Assembly (NCBI GenBank): GCA_030584025.1
Contig: CP129487.1
Span: 3,749,001 to 3,813,000 of the forward strand
DNA: 64,000 nt
Reading direction: 5' to 3'
From: Cyclobacteriaceae bacterium
Lineage (GTDB): Bacteria > Bacteroidota > Bacteroidia > Cytophagales > Cyclobacteriaceae
A program made the position numbers and the translations under genes. The first letter of the stretch is position 1. Every line of letters starts with the position of its first letter. Shown here one piece after another: positions 28,724-38,458 of this stretch. Under the pieces are notes generated by a model. The model saw only the letters and a list, made by a program, of their open reading frames with translations, was not told the origin of the DNA and did no database searches.

Positions 28724-31420
28724 TTATTCGCTTCTCAACGAATTCACGGGATTACTCACAGCCGCTTTTATAGATTGGAAACTCATGGTTAACAACGCAA
28801 TCACAAAAGCAGTAAGACCAGCCACGCCAAACACAGTCCAACCTAAGGTGATTTTGTATTGATAATCTTCCAGCCATTTGTTTACAGCCCACCAGGCAAC
28901 AGGCGAAGCAATTGCAAAAGCAATGAGAACCAGTTTGCCAAACTCTTTAGACAGCAGTACAACAATGCTGGTGACACTGGCACCCAACACTTTTCGGATA
29001 CCAATTTCTTTTGTGCGCTGTTCAGCAGTAAAAGCAGTAAGTGCAAACAGACCAAGACAAGCGATGACGATAGCAAAGCCAGCAAAAATGGCGAACATTT
29101 TACCGAGTCTCATTTCGGCAGCATACATGTTGCCGAAGCGTTCATCAAGAAAGGTATACGTAAAGGGTTGGCCGGGCGCCATCTCTTTCCACTTCGATTC
29201 CAGCAGGTCGATAACGGCCTTGGTATCCTGTGATTGAAACCGAAACGAGAGATATCCCTGAGGTCGTGTACTCAAAAACAACATAACAGAACCAACATTT
29301 TCTTTCAGCGATTCGAAATGAAAATTCTCAACAACACCGATTACGGTTAATGATTCCATTTCGTCCGGGTTTACACCCTGCTCATCACCCTTAAAGGTTA
29401 AAATCTTTTTACCGATCGGGCTTCCTTCAAAACCAAAGTTCGTTGCTGCAGTCTCGTTCAAGATAACAGCCGAAGAGTCGGACGGAAAGTCTTCTGAAAA
29501 ATCGCGGCCATCTTTAATGGTCATACCTAATGTTTTCAGGTAGTCGTAATCAACAGCCCAGTTCTGAAGACTCACCAGGTTTTCATGTTGTGAAGGATTT
29601 TTTCCTTCTGCCCACCAGGGACTATCGCTGCGCCAGGTACCCGACACCGGTAAAAATCCACTGAATGTTCCGTTTACTATCATGCTGTTCTTCAGTATTT
29701 CATTTTTATAAGCAATTCGATTATTACCCAGTGCATCCGCATCCTCAACCATGATTACCAGATCTTTATCAAACCCGATTTTTTTGGTTTGGATGAAGTT
29801 CAACTGATTGAACACAGCAAGGGTTGAAATAATCAGAACAATGGAAATGGCAAACTGAAACACAACCAACGAACTGCGGATGAATCCGCTTTTCATGCCA
29901 AGTGAAACGTTTCCCTTAAGTACGTTTACGGGCTTAAAAGCGGAAAGAAAAAATGATGGATACACACCCGCCAGCAGGCCCGTTACAATAGCACCGCTGA
30001 TGAGGAGGAGGTAGAAGGAAGTTGATTGAAAGGGAATAGAAAGTTGCCGACTGGCCAGATCGTTGAAGACCGGCAGCAATAAGTAGGCAATACCAATAGC
30101 GATAATAAAGGAAAAGAAACTGAGCAAAATGGATTCGCTAAGAAACTGACGAACCAGGTGCGAACGAAATGAACCCATCACCTTTCGTACACCAACTTCT
30201 TTTGCACGATTGGCAGAGCGCGCGGTTGATAAGTTCATGAAATTAATGCAGGCGATGGCCAGAATAAACAAGGCAACCGCACTAAACAAGTAGACATACG
30301 TAACATTGAAATTTGGCTCAAATTCTCCTGTCAAATCACTTTTAAGATGAATATCAGTTAAAGGCTGCAGGGTGTACTCAATTTTGTTGCCCGATTCTTT
30401 GAATTTTTCAATGGTGAAGTCATCTCCAAGTACCTGTGTAATTTGCGGTGCCACCCGATCCATTACTAAATTCATCAGCTTTTCTTCAACCGCTTTCGGG
30501 TCAGCATCAGGATGTAGCAGCATATAGGTTTGAAAGTTGTTGCTAAGCCAGCTGGGACTTTTTGCTTCACTAAGCCCTTCCATGGATAGAATTAAATCGA
30601 AATGAAAGTGACTGGTGGCAGGCATGTCTTCATATACACCGGTTATTTTAAAGTTCCATCGATTGTCAAGGATCAACGTTTGTCCAAGTGCACTTTCTCC
30701 CGGAAAGAATTTTGCAGCGGTGCGTTTGCTGATGACCATGGTATTGGGCTCTTCAAGGCTTTTTTCAGGATTGCCCACGAGCATGGGCACTGTGAAAATT
30801 TTAAAAAAATCTTTTCCGGCCCAGATTACATTTTTTTCTTTGATGTTTTCTGTTTCGCGCTTTACCAGATATGATCCACGCTCACGAAAATGTACAGCCG
30901 CCTCTACTTCAGGAATCTCCATTGGCAAACTTGCGGCCATAGGAGCTGGAGCGTAGGTCATGTTCCAATGGTTTCCACCAAAAATAACTTCCGACTTAAT
31001 CCGATAAATGCGATCCGCGTGCTCGTGATGCTCGTCGTAACGGATTTCATGGACCACAAAAAAAACAATGATCATACAAACGGCTACACCAACAGATAAG
31101 CCAAGTATGTTGATGAACGAATAGAAACTATGTTTGCGCAAATTGCGTGCAGCTATGGTGAGGTAGTTTTTAAGCATGATTTTAGTTTTATGATTTCCTG
31201 CGTGTAATGTTTCAACTTGTGTTTGACGAAGGCCTTGCGTATAACCAAATGATTTCAATACATCGTGGTATGCATCAATAAATCGGTGACCTTGCTGCAT
31301 TCTGTCCTCTGTGGCGGAACAAACATGATCAACCAACTCATCTTGTATATCCTCTGCCACTATTCCACGGTAGTGAAGGTCTTTGATGATGTAGTTAATA
31401 TGTTCAGTGTTGAGTTGCAT
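28724..31420 (-). CDS. MacB/FtsX-type ABC transporter permease with N-terminal prefix domain
   Basis: 898 residues. An N-terminal prefix of about 85 residues (DIQDELVDHVCSATEDRM) resembles the helical 'permease prefix' found when these genes sit beside PadR regulators. Two repeats of the MacB layout follow, each with one helix, a periplasmic MacB_PCD domain and an FtsX core of three helices; AKEVGVRKVMGSFR and TKEIGIRKVLGASV mark the two cores. No ATPase is encoded here. Such permeases may export antimicrobial compounds or act in mechanotransmission. It is downstream of the PadR gene, with 16 bases between, so probably one operon under PadR control. Confidence 0.93.
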   Translation of the reverse strand: MQLNTEHINYIIKDLHYRGIVAEDIQDELVDHVCSATEDRMQQGHRFIDAYHDVLKSFGYTQGLRQTQVETLHAGNHKTKIMLKNYLTIAARNLRKHSFYSFINILGLSVGVAVCMIIVFFVVHEIRYDEHHEHADRIYRIKSEVIFGGNHWNMTYAPAPMAASLPMEIPEVEAAVHFRERGSYLVKRETENIKEKNVIWAGKDFFKIFTVPMLVGNPEKSLEEPNTMVISKRTAAKFFPGESALGQTLILDNRWNFKITGVYEDMPATSHFHFDLILSMEGLSEAKSPSWLSNNFQTYMLLHPDADPKAVEEKLMNLVMDRVAPQITQVLGDDFTIEKFKESGNKIEYTLQPLTDIHLKSDLTGEFEPNFNVTYVYLFSAVALFILAIACINFMNLSTARSANRAKEVGVRKVMGSFRSHLVRQFLSESILLSFFSFIIAIGIAYLLLPVFNDLASRQLSIPFQSTSFYLLLISGAIVTGLLAGVYPSFFLSAFKPVNVLKGNVSLGMKSGFIRSSLVVFQFAISIVLIISTLAVFNQLNFIQTKKIGFDKDLVIMVEDADALGNNRIAYKNEILKNSMIVNGTFSGFLPVSGTWRSDSPWWAEGKNPSQHENLVSLQNWAVDYDYLKTLGMTIKDGRDFSEDFPSDSSAVILNETAATNFGFEGSPIGKKILTFKGDEQGVNPDEMESLTVIGVVENFHFESLKENVGSVMLFLSTRPQGYLSFRFQSQDTKAVIDLLESKWKEMAPGQPFTYTFLDERFGNMYAAEMRLGKMFAIFAGFAIVIACLGLFALTAFTAEQRTKEIGIRKVLGASVTSIVVLLSKEFGKLVLIAFAIASPVAWWAVNKWLEDYQYKITLGWTVFGVAGLTAFVIALLTMSFQSIKAAVSNPVNSLRSE

Positions 31421-31436
31421 GGTTATGTAGTACGCT

Positions 31437-31769
31437 CTAAATCAGTTGTACGTTCAGCACGTTTTGCATCGTTCTGATAAAATCCACAAACTCAGTTACG
31501 CGCTCTTTTGCTTCAGCTTTACCGGGAGCCGTTAAAGCATAGTACTTGCGCATACGTTTCCCAATGTTTACAACTTCTGTTTTCAACAAACCCTCAGCTT
31601 CAAGCTTATGAAGCGTAGGGTAAAGCGCCCCTTCCGTGAGCAAAATCCGGTCAGCCGAAAGCTCCTTAACCCGTTGGGTTATTTCGTAGCCGTACATTTT
31701 TCCATGATCTTTCAGAACCTTCAGCACAATGGTCTGCAGCGTTCCTTTTAGGAGTTCGGGTGAATGCAT
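31437..31769 (-). CDS. PadR-family transcriptional regulator
   Basis: 110 residues: a compact winged helix with LLKGTLQTIVLKVLKDHGKMYGYEITQRVKELS and the family-typical LTEGALYPTLHKLEAEGLL. PadR proteins usually repress a neighbouring transporter operon until a ligand binds. Here the gene is first in the operon with the FtsX-type permease. The palindrome GTCTTATGCATAAGAC lies 20 bases upstream of the start and could be its operator. Confidence 0.93.
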   Translation of the reverse strand: MHSPELLKGTLQTIVLKVLKDHGKMYGYEITQRVKELSADRILLTEGALYPTLHKLEAEGLLKTEVVNIGKRMRKYYALTAPGKAEAKERVTEFVDFIRTMQNVLNVQLI

Positions 31770-31788
31770 AATAGCCTAATACATAATT

Positions 31789-31804
31789 GTCTTATGCATA
31801 AGAC
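31789..31804. promoter_or_regulatory. Perfect 16-bp palindrome upstream of padR, candidate operator
   Basis: GTCTTATGCATAAGAC is its own reverse complement. It lies between padR (start 31769) and the site-2 protease gene end (31861), where a PadR dimer would block promoter access. Confidence 0.55.
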
Positions 31805-31860
31805 GCACCGGCATAGCCGATGGTTGCACCACCCGCAAGAAAATCTTTAAAAAGTGAGAT

Positions 31861-32946
31861 TCAGTCTTTTTTGGTGGCTTCGCTGATCATCAGAAATTCA
31901 GCCACGTTTTCGGTATCTAACATGCCCACCAACTCATTATTGCTGAATACCGGTGCCGCAGACTGTTGTTTTGTGCGCATGGTAGTCCAGGCCTCTTCAA
32001 GGGGCATTTGTATTTGAAACGAAAGGAACTCACGATTCATAAATCGATCAACGGTTTCTGCCCCCTTATTTTCGCGCAACGCCTTGATAATTTCATCCCG
32101 ACTTAGCGTACCCAGCACACTTGCTCCATCCACAACCAGAAAATTTTTGTTTTGTGAGGCCAGTAACTGATCGGAAGCATATTCAATTGTGTCTGATGGT
32201 TTTAATGCGGGAATTTGTTTCATCACAGCATTAGCAACCGTGTATCCTGAAAGCAACGATCTTGCTTGCGCATACTGTGCTTCACCCTGTGCGCCAAGAA
32301 AAATGAATACGCCAATAAAAATCAGGAAAGGGTTGGAGAAGAACCCGACAAAAACAAAACCAATGGCCAGCAACTGCCCGATTGAGGCTGCAATACGCGT
32401 GGCCACATGGCGTTCGAACTTAAACGAAAGCAATGCACGTAATACACGACCACCGTCCATTGGAAATGCAGGGATCATGTTAAATACCGCTAGCCAAATG
32501 TTAACAACCATAAGTGATGGTAAGAAATTATGATGACTGAACCGGGTAACATCAAGATCATCAAGTCCACCACTTAAGCTCAGTAAAGGAAAAAGCAACC
32601 CTGCGATTACTACATTTACCATTGGGCCGGCAAGCGCAACCACCAATTCTTCTTTGGGCTTTTCGGGCATGGATTCCAGTTGAGCCACACCACCAATGGG
32701 CAGTAACGTGATGTTGGCGGTTTTAATGCTGTAGCGCCTGGCCGCAAGAGCATGACCCAACTCGTGCAGCGTAACACACGCAAATAAGGTAAGGATGAAT
32801 AGGATACTCCAAAGAATATCAATTGTACCCATGCCTTGTTTCAGGTTACTGTAAACGATATATCCAATCAGAATCAGGAAAGTCCAGTGCACAAAAACCT
32901 GTATGCCTGCAACACGACCAAGAGATAACGAGTATTTCATTTTCAT
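31861..32946 (-). CDS. Site-2 protease (M50) with CBS domain region
   Basis: 361 residues. A polytopic membrane metalloprotease: zinc motif HELGH at residues 61-65, with the third ligand in NMIPAFPMDGGRVLRALL. About six hydrophobic helices are present. A C-terminal CBS pair (about 240-355) has the sequence NFLVVDGASVLGTLSRDEIIKAL. Site-2 proteases cut transmembrane segments, often to release regulators; CBS domains may sense adenosine nucleotides. The substrate is unknown. It starts with ATG 32946 and lies 12 bases downstream of the alpha/beta hydrolase gene, so the two could be co-transcribed. Confidence 0.93.
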   Translation of the reverse strand: MKMKYSLSLGRVAGIQVFVHWTFLILIGYIVYSNLKQGMGTIDILWSILFILTLFACVTLHELGHALAARRYSIKTANITLLPIGGVAQLESMPEKPKEELVVALAGPMVNVVIAGLLFPLLSLSGGLDDLDVTRFSHHNFLPSLMVVNIWLAVFNMIPAFPMDGGRVLRALLSFKFERHVATRIAASIGQLLAIGFVFVGFFSNPFLIFIGVFIFLGAQGEAQYAQARSLLSGYTVANAVMKQIPALKPSDTIEYASDQLLASQNKNFLVVDGASVLGTLSRDEIIKALRENKGAETVDRFMNREFLSFQIQMPLEEAWTTMRTKQQSAAPVFSNNELVGMLDTENVAEFLMISEATKKD

Positions 32947-32958
32947 AAAGCAAAGATT

Positions 32959-33783
32959 CTATTTTTCAGCTGATGTAAAATGATTTCCATCAACCCGAAC
33001 ATGACTCAGAAATTTTTCAAGGATATAGTTCACCTCATCTGGTTTTTCAATGGTTGAGCTATGGCCAGCACCAGGTATGATTTCCAGTACCGAGCCATTG
33101 ATTTGCTTATGGATGCGCTGAGCCTTTTCAGGCGTTGTTGCTACATCTTCCTCGCCAACAATGACCAGCGTTGGTTTTTGTATGGAGCTGATCTCACCAA
33201 ATACACTGCTTCGGTTTATCACACCATTTACAGCACGAGTAACCGTTTTGGGTAAAGTCATCATTTTTTCCCAAAATACTCTTTCTTCAGCTCGTTGTGG
33301 ATCGGTGATAAATGTTTTACCGAAAAGAATGTTCATAATTTTCTTATAGATGGGCTTACTGCCTGCAACCTTGAAGATCAGGTTTAGCGCACTGTACTTC
33401 AATTTGTTCACTTCACCATCAGCAGAAGTCTCCATTAGTGTAAGGCTTTTTATCAAATGCGGTTTCCGTGAAGCTAACCGCATACCCACAAATCCCCCCA
33501 TGCTTAAGCCAACAAAATGGACGGGCCCTAACTGCAAATTTTCAATAAGTGCAGCGGCATCCAGAAACAAGCCATCCATATCATAACCCGTTTTGGTTAT
33601 TTCGCTTTGGCCCTGGCCGCGGTGGTCATAGGCAATGCATCGATACCGGCTTTTGAAAAAATCGATTTGTGCACGAAACATTTCATGCGAAAACAAAAGT
33701 CCGTGTGAAAACACGATGGTCTCCTCTCCGGTACCCTCATCGATGTAAAACAAACTGGCGTTATTGCAATTAATGTGCGGCAT
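32959..33783 (-). CDS. Alpha/beta hydrolase
   Basis: 274 residues. Oxyanion-hole motif SHGLL (26-30), nucleophile elbow GLSMGG with Ser94, an acid residue in VGEEDVATTPEKA and a catalytic His in GAGHSSTIEKP. The order fits the 3-oxoadipate enol-lactonase / haloperoxidase-like branch of the family, but the substrate cannot be told from sequence. Cytoplasmic, no signal peptide. It is divergent from the DinB gene, with about 130 bases between. Confidence 0.9.
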   Translation of the reverse strand: MPHINCNNASLFYIDEGTGEETIVFSHGLLFSHEMFRAQIDFFKSRYRCIAYDHRGQGQSEITKTGYDMDGLFLDAAALIENLQLGPVHFVGLSMGGFVGMRLASRKPHLIKSLTLMETSADGEVNKLKYSALNLIFKVAGSKPIYKKIMNILFGKTFITDPQRAEERVFWEKMMTLPKTVTRAVNGVINRSSVFGEISSIQKPTLVIVGEEDVATTPEKAQRIHKQINGSVLEIIPGAGHSSTIEKPDEVNYILEKFLSHVRVDGNHFTSAEK

Positions 33784-33912
33784 GGCAAAGCGGTTTAGCT
33801 AAATGTATTACACAAAAGGAAGTATTTCAAGGACATTTGTCAGTCTATACTTTAAAACCACAGGTTTTTATGAAATCACACTTAATTGTATTTTCACCAC
33901 ATAGCACAAAGA

Positions 33913-34386
33913 ATGAAAAGTGAACTTTTTACGCACCAGTACGAGTTGGTACAATCCTCAAGGAATGTTGTATTGGATTTTTGTATGTCTTTTCGAGAAG
34001 GAGATTATACCAAGGGCTTAATGTTTGATGGCAAAAGCATCTGTAACCTCCACATACACACTGCCAATACGTATCAAGGTTGGATTATGACCATAGCACG
34101 TAACCTTCAGGCAGAGCGATACAAAGAGGCTGAATATCAATCCCCTCAGTCAATCAAAGAATTATTTCAGGAGATTGACGCCATGGTATTTTCCTTTATT
34201 CAGGAGAGCGCGCACAACTGGTTGGAAACCCTGGAAGCAGAGATTAGAGGTAAAAAGTATAGTATAACACGCGCTCAGATTTTTACACACGTAATCACAC
34301 ACGAATTCCATCACAAAGGACAAGTATTGATGCTGGCCAGGCAGATGGGTTATACCCCACCGGATACGGACATTATCCGAATTTGA
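33913..34386 (+). CDS. DinB-family protein
   Basis: 157 residues from ATG 33913 (a longer frame from 33886 has no conserved addition). It is a DinB/YfiT four-helix protein with putative metal-binding histidines in CNLHIHTANTYQGW and in HVITHEFHHKGQVLMLARQMG, and the PPDTDI end typical of the family. Members are often metal-dependent transferases using small thiols such as bacillithiol; no partner is visible here. Upstream, TATACTTTA near 33846 may be the -7 region. The spermidine-synthase-like gene follows 16 bases later. Confidence 0.85.
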   Translation: MKSELFTHQYELVQSSRNVVLDFCMSFREGDYTKGLMFDGKSICNLHIHTANTYQGWIMTIARNLQAERYKEAEYQSPQSIKELFQEIDAMVFSFIQESAHNWLETLEAEIRGKKYSITRAQIFTHVITHEFHHKGQVLMLARQMGYTPPDTDIIRI

Positions 34387-34402
34387 TCAGCATACTGCCA
34401 AG

Positions 34403-35062
34403 ATGAAATCTTTTGAAAAACTTCTAAGTTACGTTTCCGGCCAAGTGGTAGAAGCGCGTCCAAGCACAGTAAGCGGTGAACTGGAAGTGTGGTACCAAAA
34501 CGGGAGATATGTGTTGCACGCTCCCGATGCCAACTATTCATTCGATACGCTTCATCGCGTGTTTCAAAAAGCCTTTAAGCGGTATGAGATTAAAAAGAGA
34601 AACCCAAAGAATGTTTTGGTGTTGGGTTTTGGTGCGGGCAGTGTGGCCAGTATTCTATGCGATGAGTTAAAACTTTCTCCAGCCATCACCGGTGTCGAAC
34701 TTGATCCGGAAGTAATTGCCCTGGCAAAAAAATATTTTGATCTGGATCGGTTTTCAAAACTATCCATACACCTTGGCGATGCAGCCGAATTTGTTCAACA
34801 GGAAAAGGCGCAGTACGATTTGATTGTAAGTGATGTTTTTGTGGATAAGCACATTCCGGAAAATCTTATCCAAGAAAATTATATTGAAAACCTGATTCGA
34901 CTCACAGCAATTGGTGGGCTGGGCATGATGAATGTTATTGTAGAAACAAAGGCGCAAAGCGAGACTCAAAAGCAAGTAATACAATGGTTTGTTGATCGGG
35001 GAGCTCAACCCGAGAGTTATCGGGTTTCTTCCATCAACCAGTTGCTGATCTGGAAGTGTTAA
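34403..35062 (+). CDS. Spermidine-synthase-like SAM-dependent methyltransferase
   Basis: 219 residues. The central Rossmann fold has VLVLGFGAGSVASIL (SAM motif I), an acidic ligand in GVELDPEVIALAKKYFDL, and YDLIVSDVFVDKHIPENL. This is the pattern of SpeE-like proteins without the polyamine-synthase extensions. Whether it makes a polyamine or methylates something is not clear from sequence. It is 16 bases after the DinB gene and probably co-transcribed. Confidence 0.82.
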   Translation: MKSFEKLLSYVSGQVVEARPSTVSGELEVWYQNGRYVLHAPDANYSFDTLHRVFQKAFKRYEIKKRNPKNVLVLGFGAGSVASILCDELKLSPAITGVELDPEVIALAKKYFDLDRFSKLSIHLGDAAEFVQQEKAQYDLIVSDVFVDKHIPENLIQENYIENLIRLTAIGGLGMMNVIVETKAQSETQKQVIQWFVDRGAQPESYRVSSINQLLIWKC

Positions 35063-35159
35063 AGAAAGCGGCTGACAAAGGTCACCACCCGTATTGATTC
35101 GCATCATATGGCAGCAGTGCCAATCCTGCTACATTACCCTCACTTCTACATTACGGATC

Positions 35160-35972
35160 ATGAAAAAAATTCTTGTTCCTACGGATTTCTCTGTGTGTGC
35201 AGACAATGCCGTACAGGTAGCGCTGGAGATAGCTGGTAAGTTTCAGGCCGAAATTATTTTTCAACATTTGCATGATGATCTTTCCGGTAGCGCGCATACG
35301 CTACAAGGAACAGCCAAACAACACGAACTTGGGCACATAAAAGCCATGCTGGATACATTGGTGCATAAAGCAGAAAGCGCTGGCTTATCTGCCCGTCCGT
35401 TGCTCGTGCTCAACAAGGGAAACGATAAAATTGAAAACTACATTGAGTCGCTGGGTATTAATTTGGTAGTGATGGGCTCGCACGGTGCAACCGGTATACG
35501 CGAACGAATTCTCGGATCTCAAACGCAACGTGTAGTTCGTCACTCAGCTGCACCGGTTTTGGTTATCAAACACAAGCCCGAAAGAAAAGGATTCAAGAAC
35601 ATTTTGTTTGCCACCACCTTCCATGAAAACCCAGCGGCTACAATTGAGCCGGTTGTGAAGCTCGCATCTGCTTACACTGGAAAAATACATATGTTGTACG
35701 TAGGACTTGAAAAGGATACGCAAACGAAAGCTGAAGTTGAAGAGAAGATGCAGCTGCTTGAGCAAAAATTTCCTCACACAACATTTACACGAAACTTCAT
35801 TACCACAAATGATCCGGAATGGGGTATTCAATATGTTGCTAAGGATATTGCCCCGGATGCCATTGCCTTAACCACCCAACTTAAGGTTGGCAGGTTTATG
35901 TTTACCCACAGCCTGGCCGAAGATCTTGTAAATCATGAAAACCGCCCGGTACTGGTTATCAATCCGAAATAA
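35160..35972 (+). CDS. Universal stress protein with two Usp domains
   Basis: 270 residues from ATG 35160. Two tandem UspA folds occur at about 1-140 and 145-270. The first keeps the ATP-binding motif (GSHGATGIRERILGSQTQRVVRHS), followed by AAPVLVIK. The second keeps HENRPVLVINPK but a poorer Gly motif, so it may not bind nucleotide. The upstream in-frame start at 35094 would add 22 unlikely residues. Universal stress proteins accumulate in starvation or redox stress. Not obviously linked to its neighbours. Confidence 0.93.
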   Translation: MKKILVPTDFSVCADNAVQVALEIAGKFQAEIIFQHLHDDLSGSAHTLQGTAKQHELGHIKAMLDTLVHKAESAGLSARPLLVLNKGNDKIENYIESLGINLVVMGSHGATGIRERILGSQTQRVVRHSAAPVLVIKHKPERKGFKNILFATTFHENPAATIEPVVKLASAYTGKIHMLYVGLEKDTQTKAEVEEKMQLLEQKFPHTTFTRNFITTNDPEWGIQYVAKDIAPDAIALTTQLKVGRFMFTHSLAEDLVNHENRPVLVINPK

Positions 35973-36042
35973 GTGTATAAACGGTTTGAAAACTTTCTTG
36001 CAACGGTTGACATCACGTGCAGGTTGATGGAAATTTGCAGGT

Positions 36043-36447
36043 ATGAGCATCACCGAGTCTCCGGTACGGGCCCGTCCATCCATTGATACGGATGTATTGT
36101 TTGCTATTCATCCCGAATGGCTGAACGATTCGTATGTGTACGTGCACGCGCACATGAATGAAACCGATCAGGAGATGCTCGTTCGAATCTGGAAGTCGAC
36201 ATTTTTGATTGACAAAAGCTCAGGTAATAAGTCAGCATTGGTTCATGCCGAGAACATTACGTTTGCTCCTGTATGGACGATCGTACCCAAAAACTTCTCG
36301 TATACATTTTTGTTGATCTTTCATGCATTACCAAAATCCTGTACGGTTTTTGATTTGGCGGAACAGATTCCGCAGCCGGGTGGTTTTTTTATTGCGGATA
36401 TAGCGCGTAATAAATCAGATGTATATCACCTGAACTTAACCCTCTGA
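36043..36447 (+). CDS. Conserved hypothetical protein
   Basis: 134 residues. No signal peptide or membrane span. Sequence such as MNETDQEMLVRIWKSTFLIDK, ENITFAPVWTIVPKNFSYTFLLIFHALPKSC and PQPGGFFIADIARNKSDVYHL suggests a small mixed alpha/beta protein. I do not recognise the family. It ends three bases before the redoxin gene, so it probably shares an operon with it. Confidence 0.75.
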   Translation: MSITESPVRARPSIDTDVLFAIHPEWLNDSYVYVHAHMNETDQEMLVRIWKSTFLIDKSSGNKSALVHAENITFAPVWTIVPKNFSYTFLLIFHALPKSCTVFDLAEQIPQPGGFFIADIARNKSDVYHLNLTL

Positions 36448-36450
36448 AAT

Positions 36451-37008
36451 ATGGCCGCAACTCCTTCAACTATGGTTTCATTGGGAACGCCCGCTCCAGC
36501 GTTTACGCTTAGCGATGTGGTTTCCGGAAAAGCGATTTCCCTTCCGGAGCAGAAAGGAAAAGTTGCCACAGTCATTATGTTTATCTGCAATCATTGTCCG
36601 TATGTCAAACATATTAATGTAGCGTTGGTGAAGCTGACAACCGATTATCTGCATCGTGGCATTTTGTTTATGGCCATCAGTTCAAACGATGCAACGAAAT
36701 ACCAGGAAGATGGCCCCGAAAAGATGAAATCAGTTGCGCTTCACCATAAGTACCCGTTCCCCTATCTCTACGATGAAACCCAGCAGGTAGCCCGCGCTTT
36801 TGATGCCGCATGCACACCCGATTTTTTCGTTTATGACAAAGACTTGAAACTTGTTTACCGCGGACAGTTTGATGACTCGCGACCGGGCAACAACATTACG
36901 GTTACCGGGAATGATTTGCGCCAGGCTCTTGATTGCATTATCGCAGGCAATCCGGTTTCGCCACAGCAAAAAGCCAGCATCGGGTGCAATATCAAATGGA
37001 AGCAGTAA
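36451..37008 (+). CDS. Thioredoxin-fold redoxin (PRX_like1 type)
   Basis: 185 residues. A redoxin domain with paired cysteines in FICNHCPYVKH (Cys46, Cys49), and ISSNDATKYQEDGPEKMK typical of the PRX_like1 branch. The C-terminal half, CTPDFFVYDKDLKLVYRGQFDD, fits the fold. There is no signal peptide, so it is cytoplasmic, unlike most TlpA-type relatives. It probably acts as a thiol peroxidase or reductase. Confidence 0.9.
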   Translation: MAATPSTMVSLGTPAPAFTLSDVVSGKAISLPEQKGKVATVIMFICNHCPYVKHINVALVKLTTDYLHRGILFMAISSNDATKYQEDGPEKMKSVALHHKYPFPYLYDETQQVARAFDAACTPDFFVYDKDLKLVYRGQFDDSRPGNNITVTGNDLRQALDCIIAGNPVSPQQKASIGCNIKWKQ

Positions 37009-37090
37009 AACACGAGCCGTTCAACGGAAAATTGCTGGCACTAATTCGAAAACATCCGTAACTTAATCGCTTAACATCCCATGTTAGCCG

Positions 37091-38443
37091 ATGAAAGTAC
37101 TACTTGTATTTCTACTCCCATGCTTCGCATGCTTGTGTGCAGCACAAAACATCATGCCCGATAAGAAACTTTTTAACGGAAAGGACCTCACTGGCTGGAA
37201 GGTGCTGAACGGCAAAGCAAAATTTGAAGTGAAGGATGGCATGATCGTGGGAACTACAGTAGCCAATGAGCCAAACTCTTTTCTGGCAACAGAAGAATTG
37301 TTTGGTGATTTTATTCTGGAGCTGGAGTTTAGGGTTGCCGATGGAACAAACTCGGGCATACAGTTTCGCAGCGAAAGCAAGCCCGATTACCAAAACGGTC
37401 GTGTACATGGGTATCAATATGAAATTGATCCATCACCACGTTCATGGACAGGCGGGATTTACGATGAATCCCGAAGAGAATGGCTTTACACATTGGAGTA
37501 TAACAGCAAGGCCAAACAAGCCTATAAACCCAACGAATGGAATGTAGCGCGAATTGAGTGCATCGGGAACACGTTGCGCACATTTATTAATGGCGTTCCG
37601 GCTGCACATGTTGTAGATGATATGACCCCACGTGGCTTCATTGCCCTTCAGGTGCATTCGGTAGGAAGCCTTTCGGAAGCGGGCCGTCAGGTGTGTTGGC
37701 GCAACATCAACATTCAAACAAAGAATCTTAAGCCCACACCTTGGGATGAGGCGTTCGTAGCAAACCTTATTCCGAATACCCTTTCAAAGCAAGAAGAAAA
37801 AAACGGTGTGCGTTTGCTGTGGGATGGAAGCACCACCAAGGGTTGGCGCGGAGCATACAAATCGGGCTTTCCGGAAAAGGGCTGGTTAGTTTACAACGGT
37901 GTGCTCAGCGTACAGAAATCCGGAGGAGGTGAATCCACCAACGGTGGCGACATTGTTACAACAGAAGAGTATGCTGCATTTGATTTACAGTTTGAATTCA
38001 AACTAACAGAAGGCGCCAATAGTGGTGTTAAATATTTTGTGACTGAAAGTGAAGGAAACAAGGGATCAGCAATTGGCCTCGAATACCAGATACTTGACGA
38101 TGCCCGCCACCCGGATGCCAAAGAAGGCGTTGTGGGAAACCGTACATTGGCATCGCTGTATGATCTTATTCCCTCCGTAAAAATTTCGCGCGGTCAGCGA
38201 AAAATCGGGGAATGGAATCATGGAAGAATTGTCGTTTATCCCGACAACCGCATTGAACACTGGCTCAACGGATACAAGGTTGTAGAATATCAACGCGGCA
38301 CACCAATCTACCAGGCATTGGTTGCCCGTAGCAAGTATGCGGTGTGGGAAAATTTTGGAATGGCCGAGCGTGGACGAATTCTCCTCCAGGATCATGGCGA
38401 TGAAGTTTCCTTCAGAAGTATTAAAATCAAAACGCTGGAATAA
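37091..38443 (+). CDS. Secreted protein with two DUF1080 (3-keto-disaccharide hydrolase-like) domains
   Basis: 450 residues. The signal peptide MKVLLVFLLPCFACLCAAQ is followed by two DUF1080 domains (about 25-215 and 235-450). Each has the LFNGKDLTGW / LLWDGSTTKGW opening and a G-x-NSG motif (ADGTNSGIQFRS, TEGANSGVKYFV). DUF1080 proteins are concanavalin-like folds linked to hydrolysis of 3-keto-glycosides. They are typically paired with Gfo/Idh/MocA oxidoreductases, as here. It is 15 bases upstream of that gene and probably in the same operon. Confidence 0.92.
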   Translation: MKVLLVFLLPCFACLCAAQNIMPDKKLFNGKDLTGWKVLNGKAKFEVKDGMIVGTTVANEPNSFLATEELFGDFILELEFRVADGTNSGIQFRSESKPDYQNGRVHGYQYEIDPSPRSWTGGIYDESRREWLYTLEYNSKAKQAYKPNEWNVARIECIGNTLRTFINGVPAAHVVDDMTPRGFIALQVHSVGSLSEAGRQVCWRNINIQTKNLKPTPWDEAFVANLIPNTLSKQEEKNGVRLLWDGSTTKGWRGAYKSGFPEKGWLVYNGVLSVQKSGGGESTNGGDIVTTEEYAAFDLQFEFKLTEGANSGVKYFVTESEGNKGSAIGLEYQILDDARHPDAKEGVVGNRTLASLYDLIPSVKISRGQRKIGEWNHGRIVVYPDNRIEHWLNGYKVVEYQRGTPIYQALVARSKYAVWENFGMAERGRILLQDHGDEVSFRSIKIKTLE

Positions 38444-38458
38444 ATACAAAAGAGATCT

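Noticed and set aside
28859..29237. Two plus-strand frames opposite the permease gene
   Set aside because: They lie inside the well-supported FtsX-type coding region and show no independent start signal or family resemblance.
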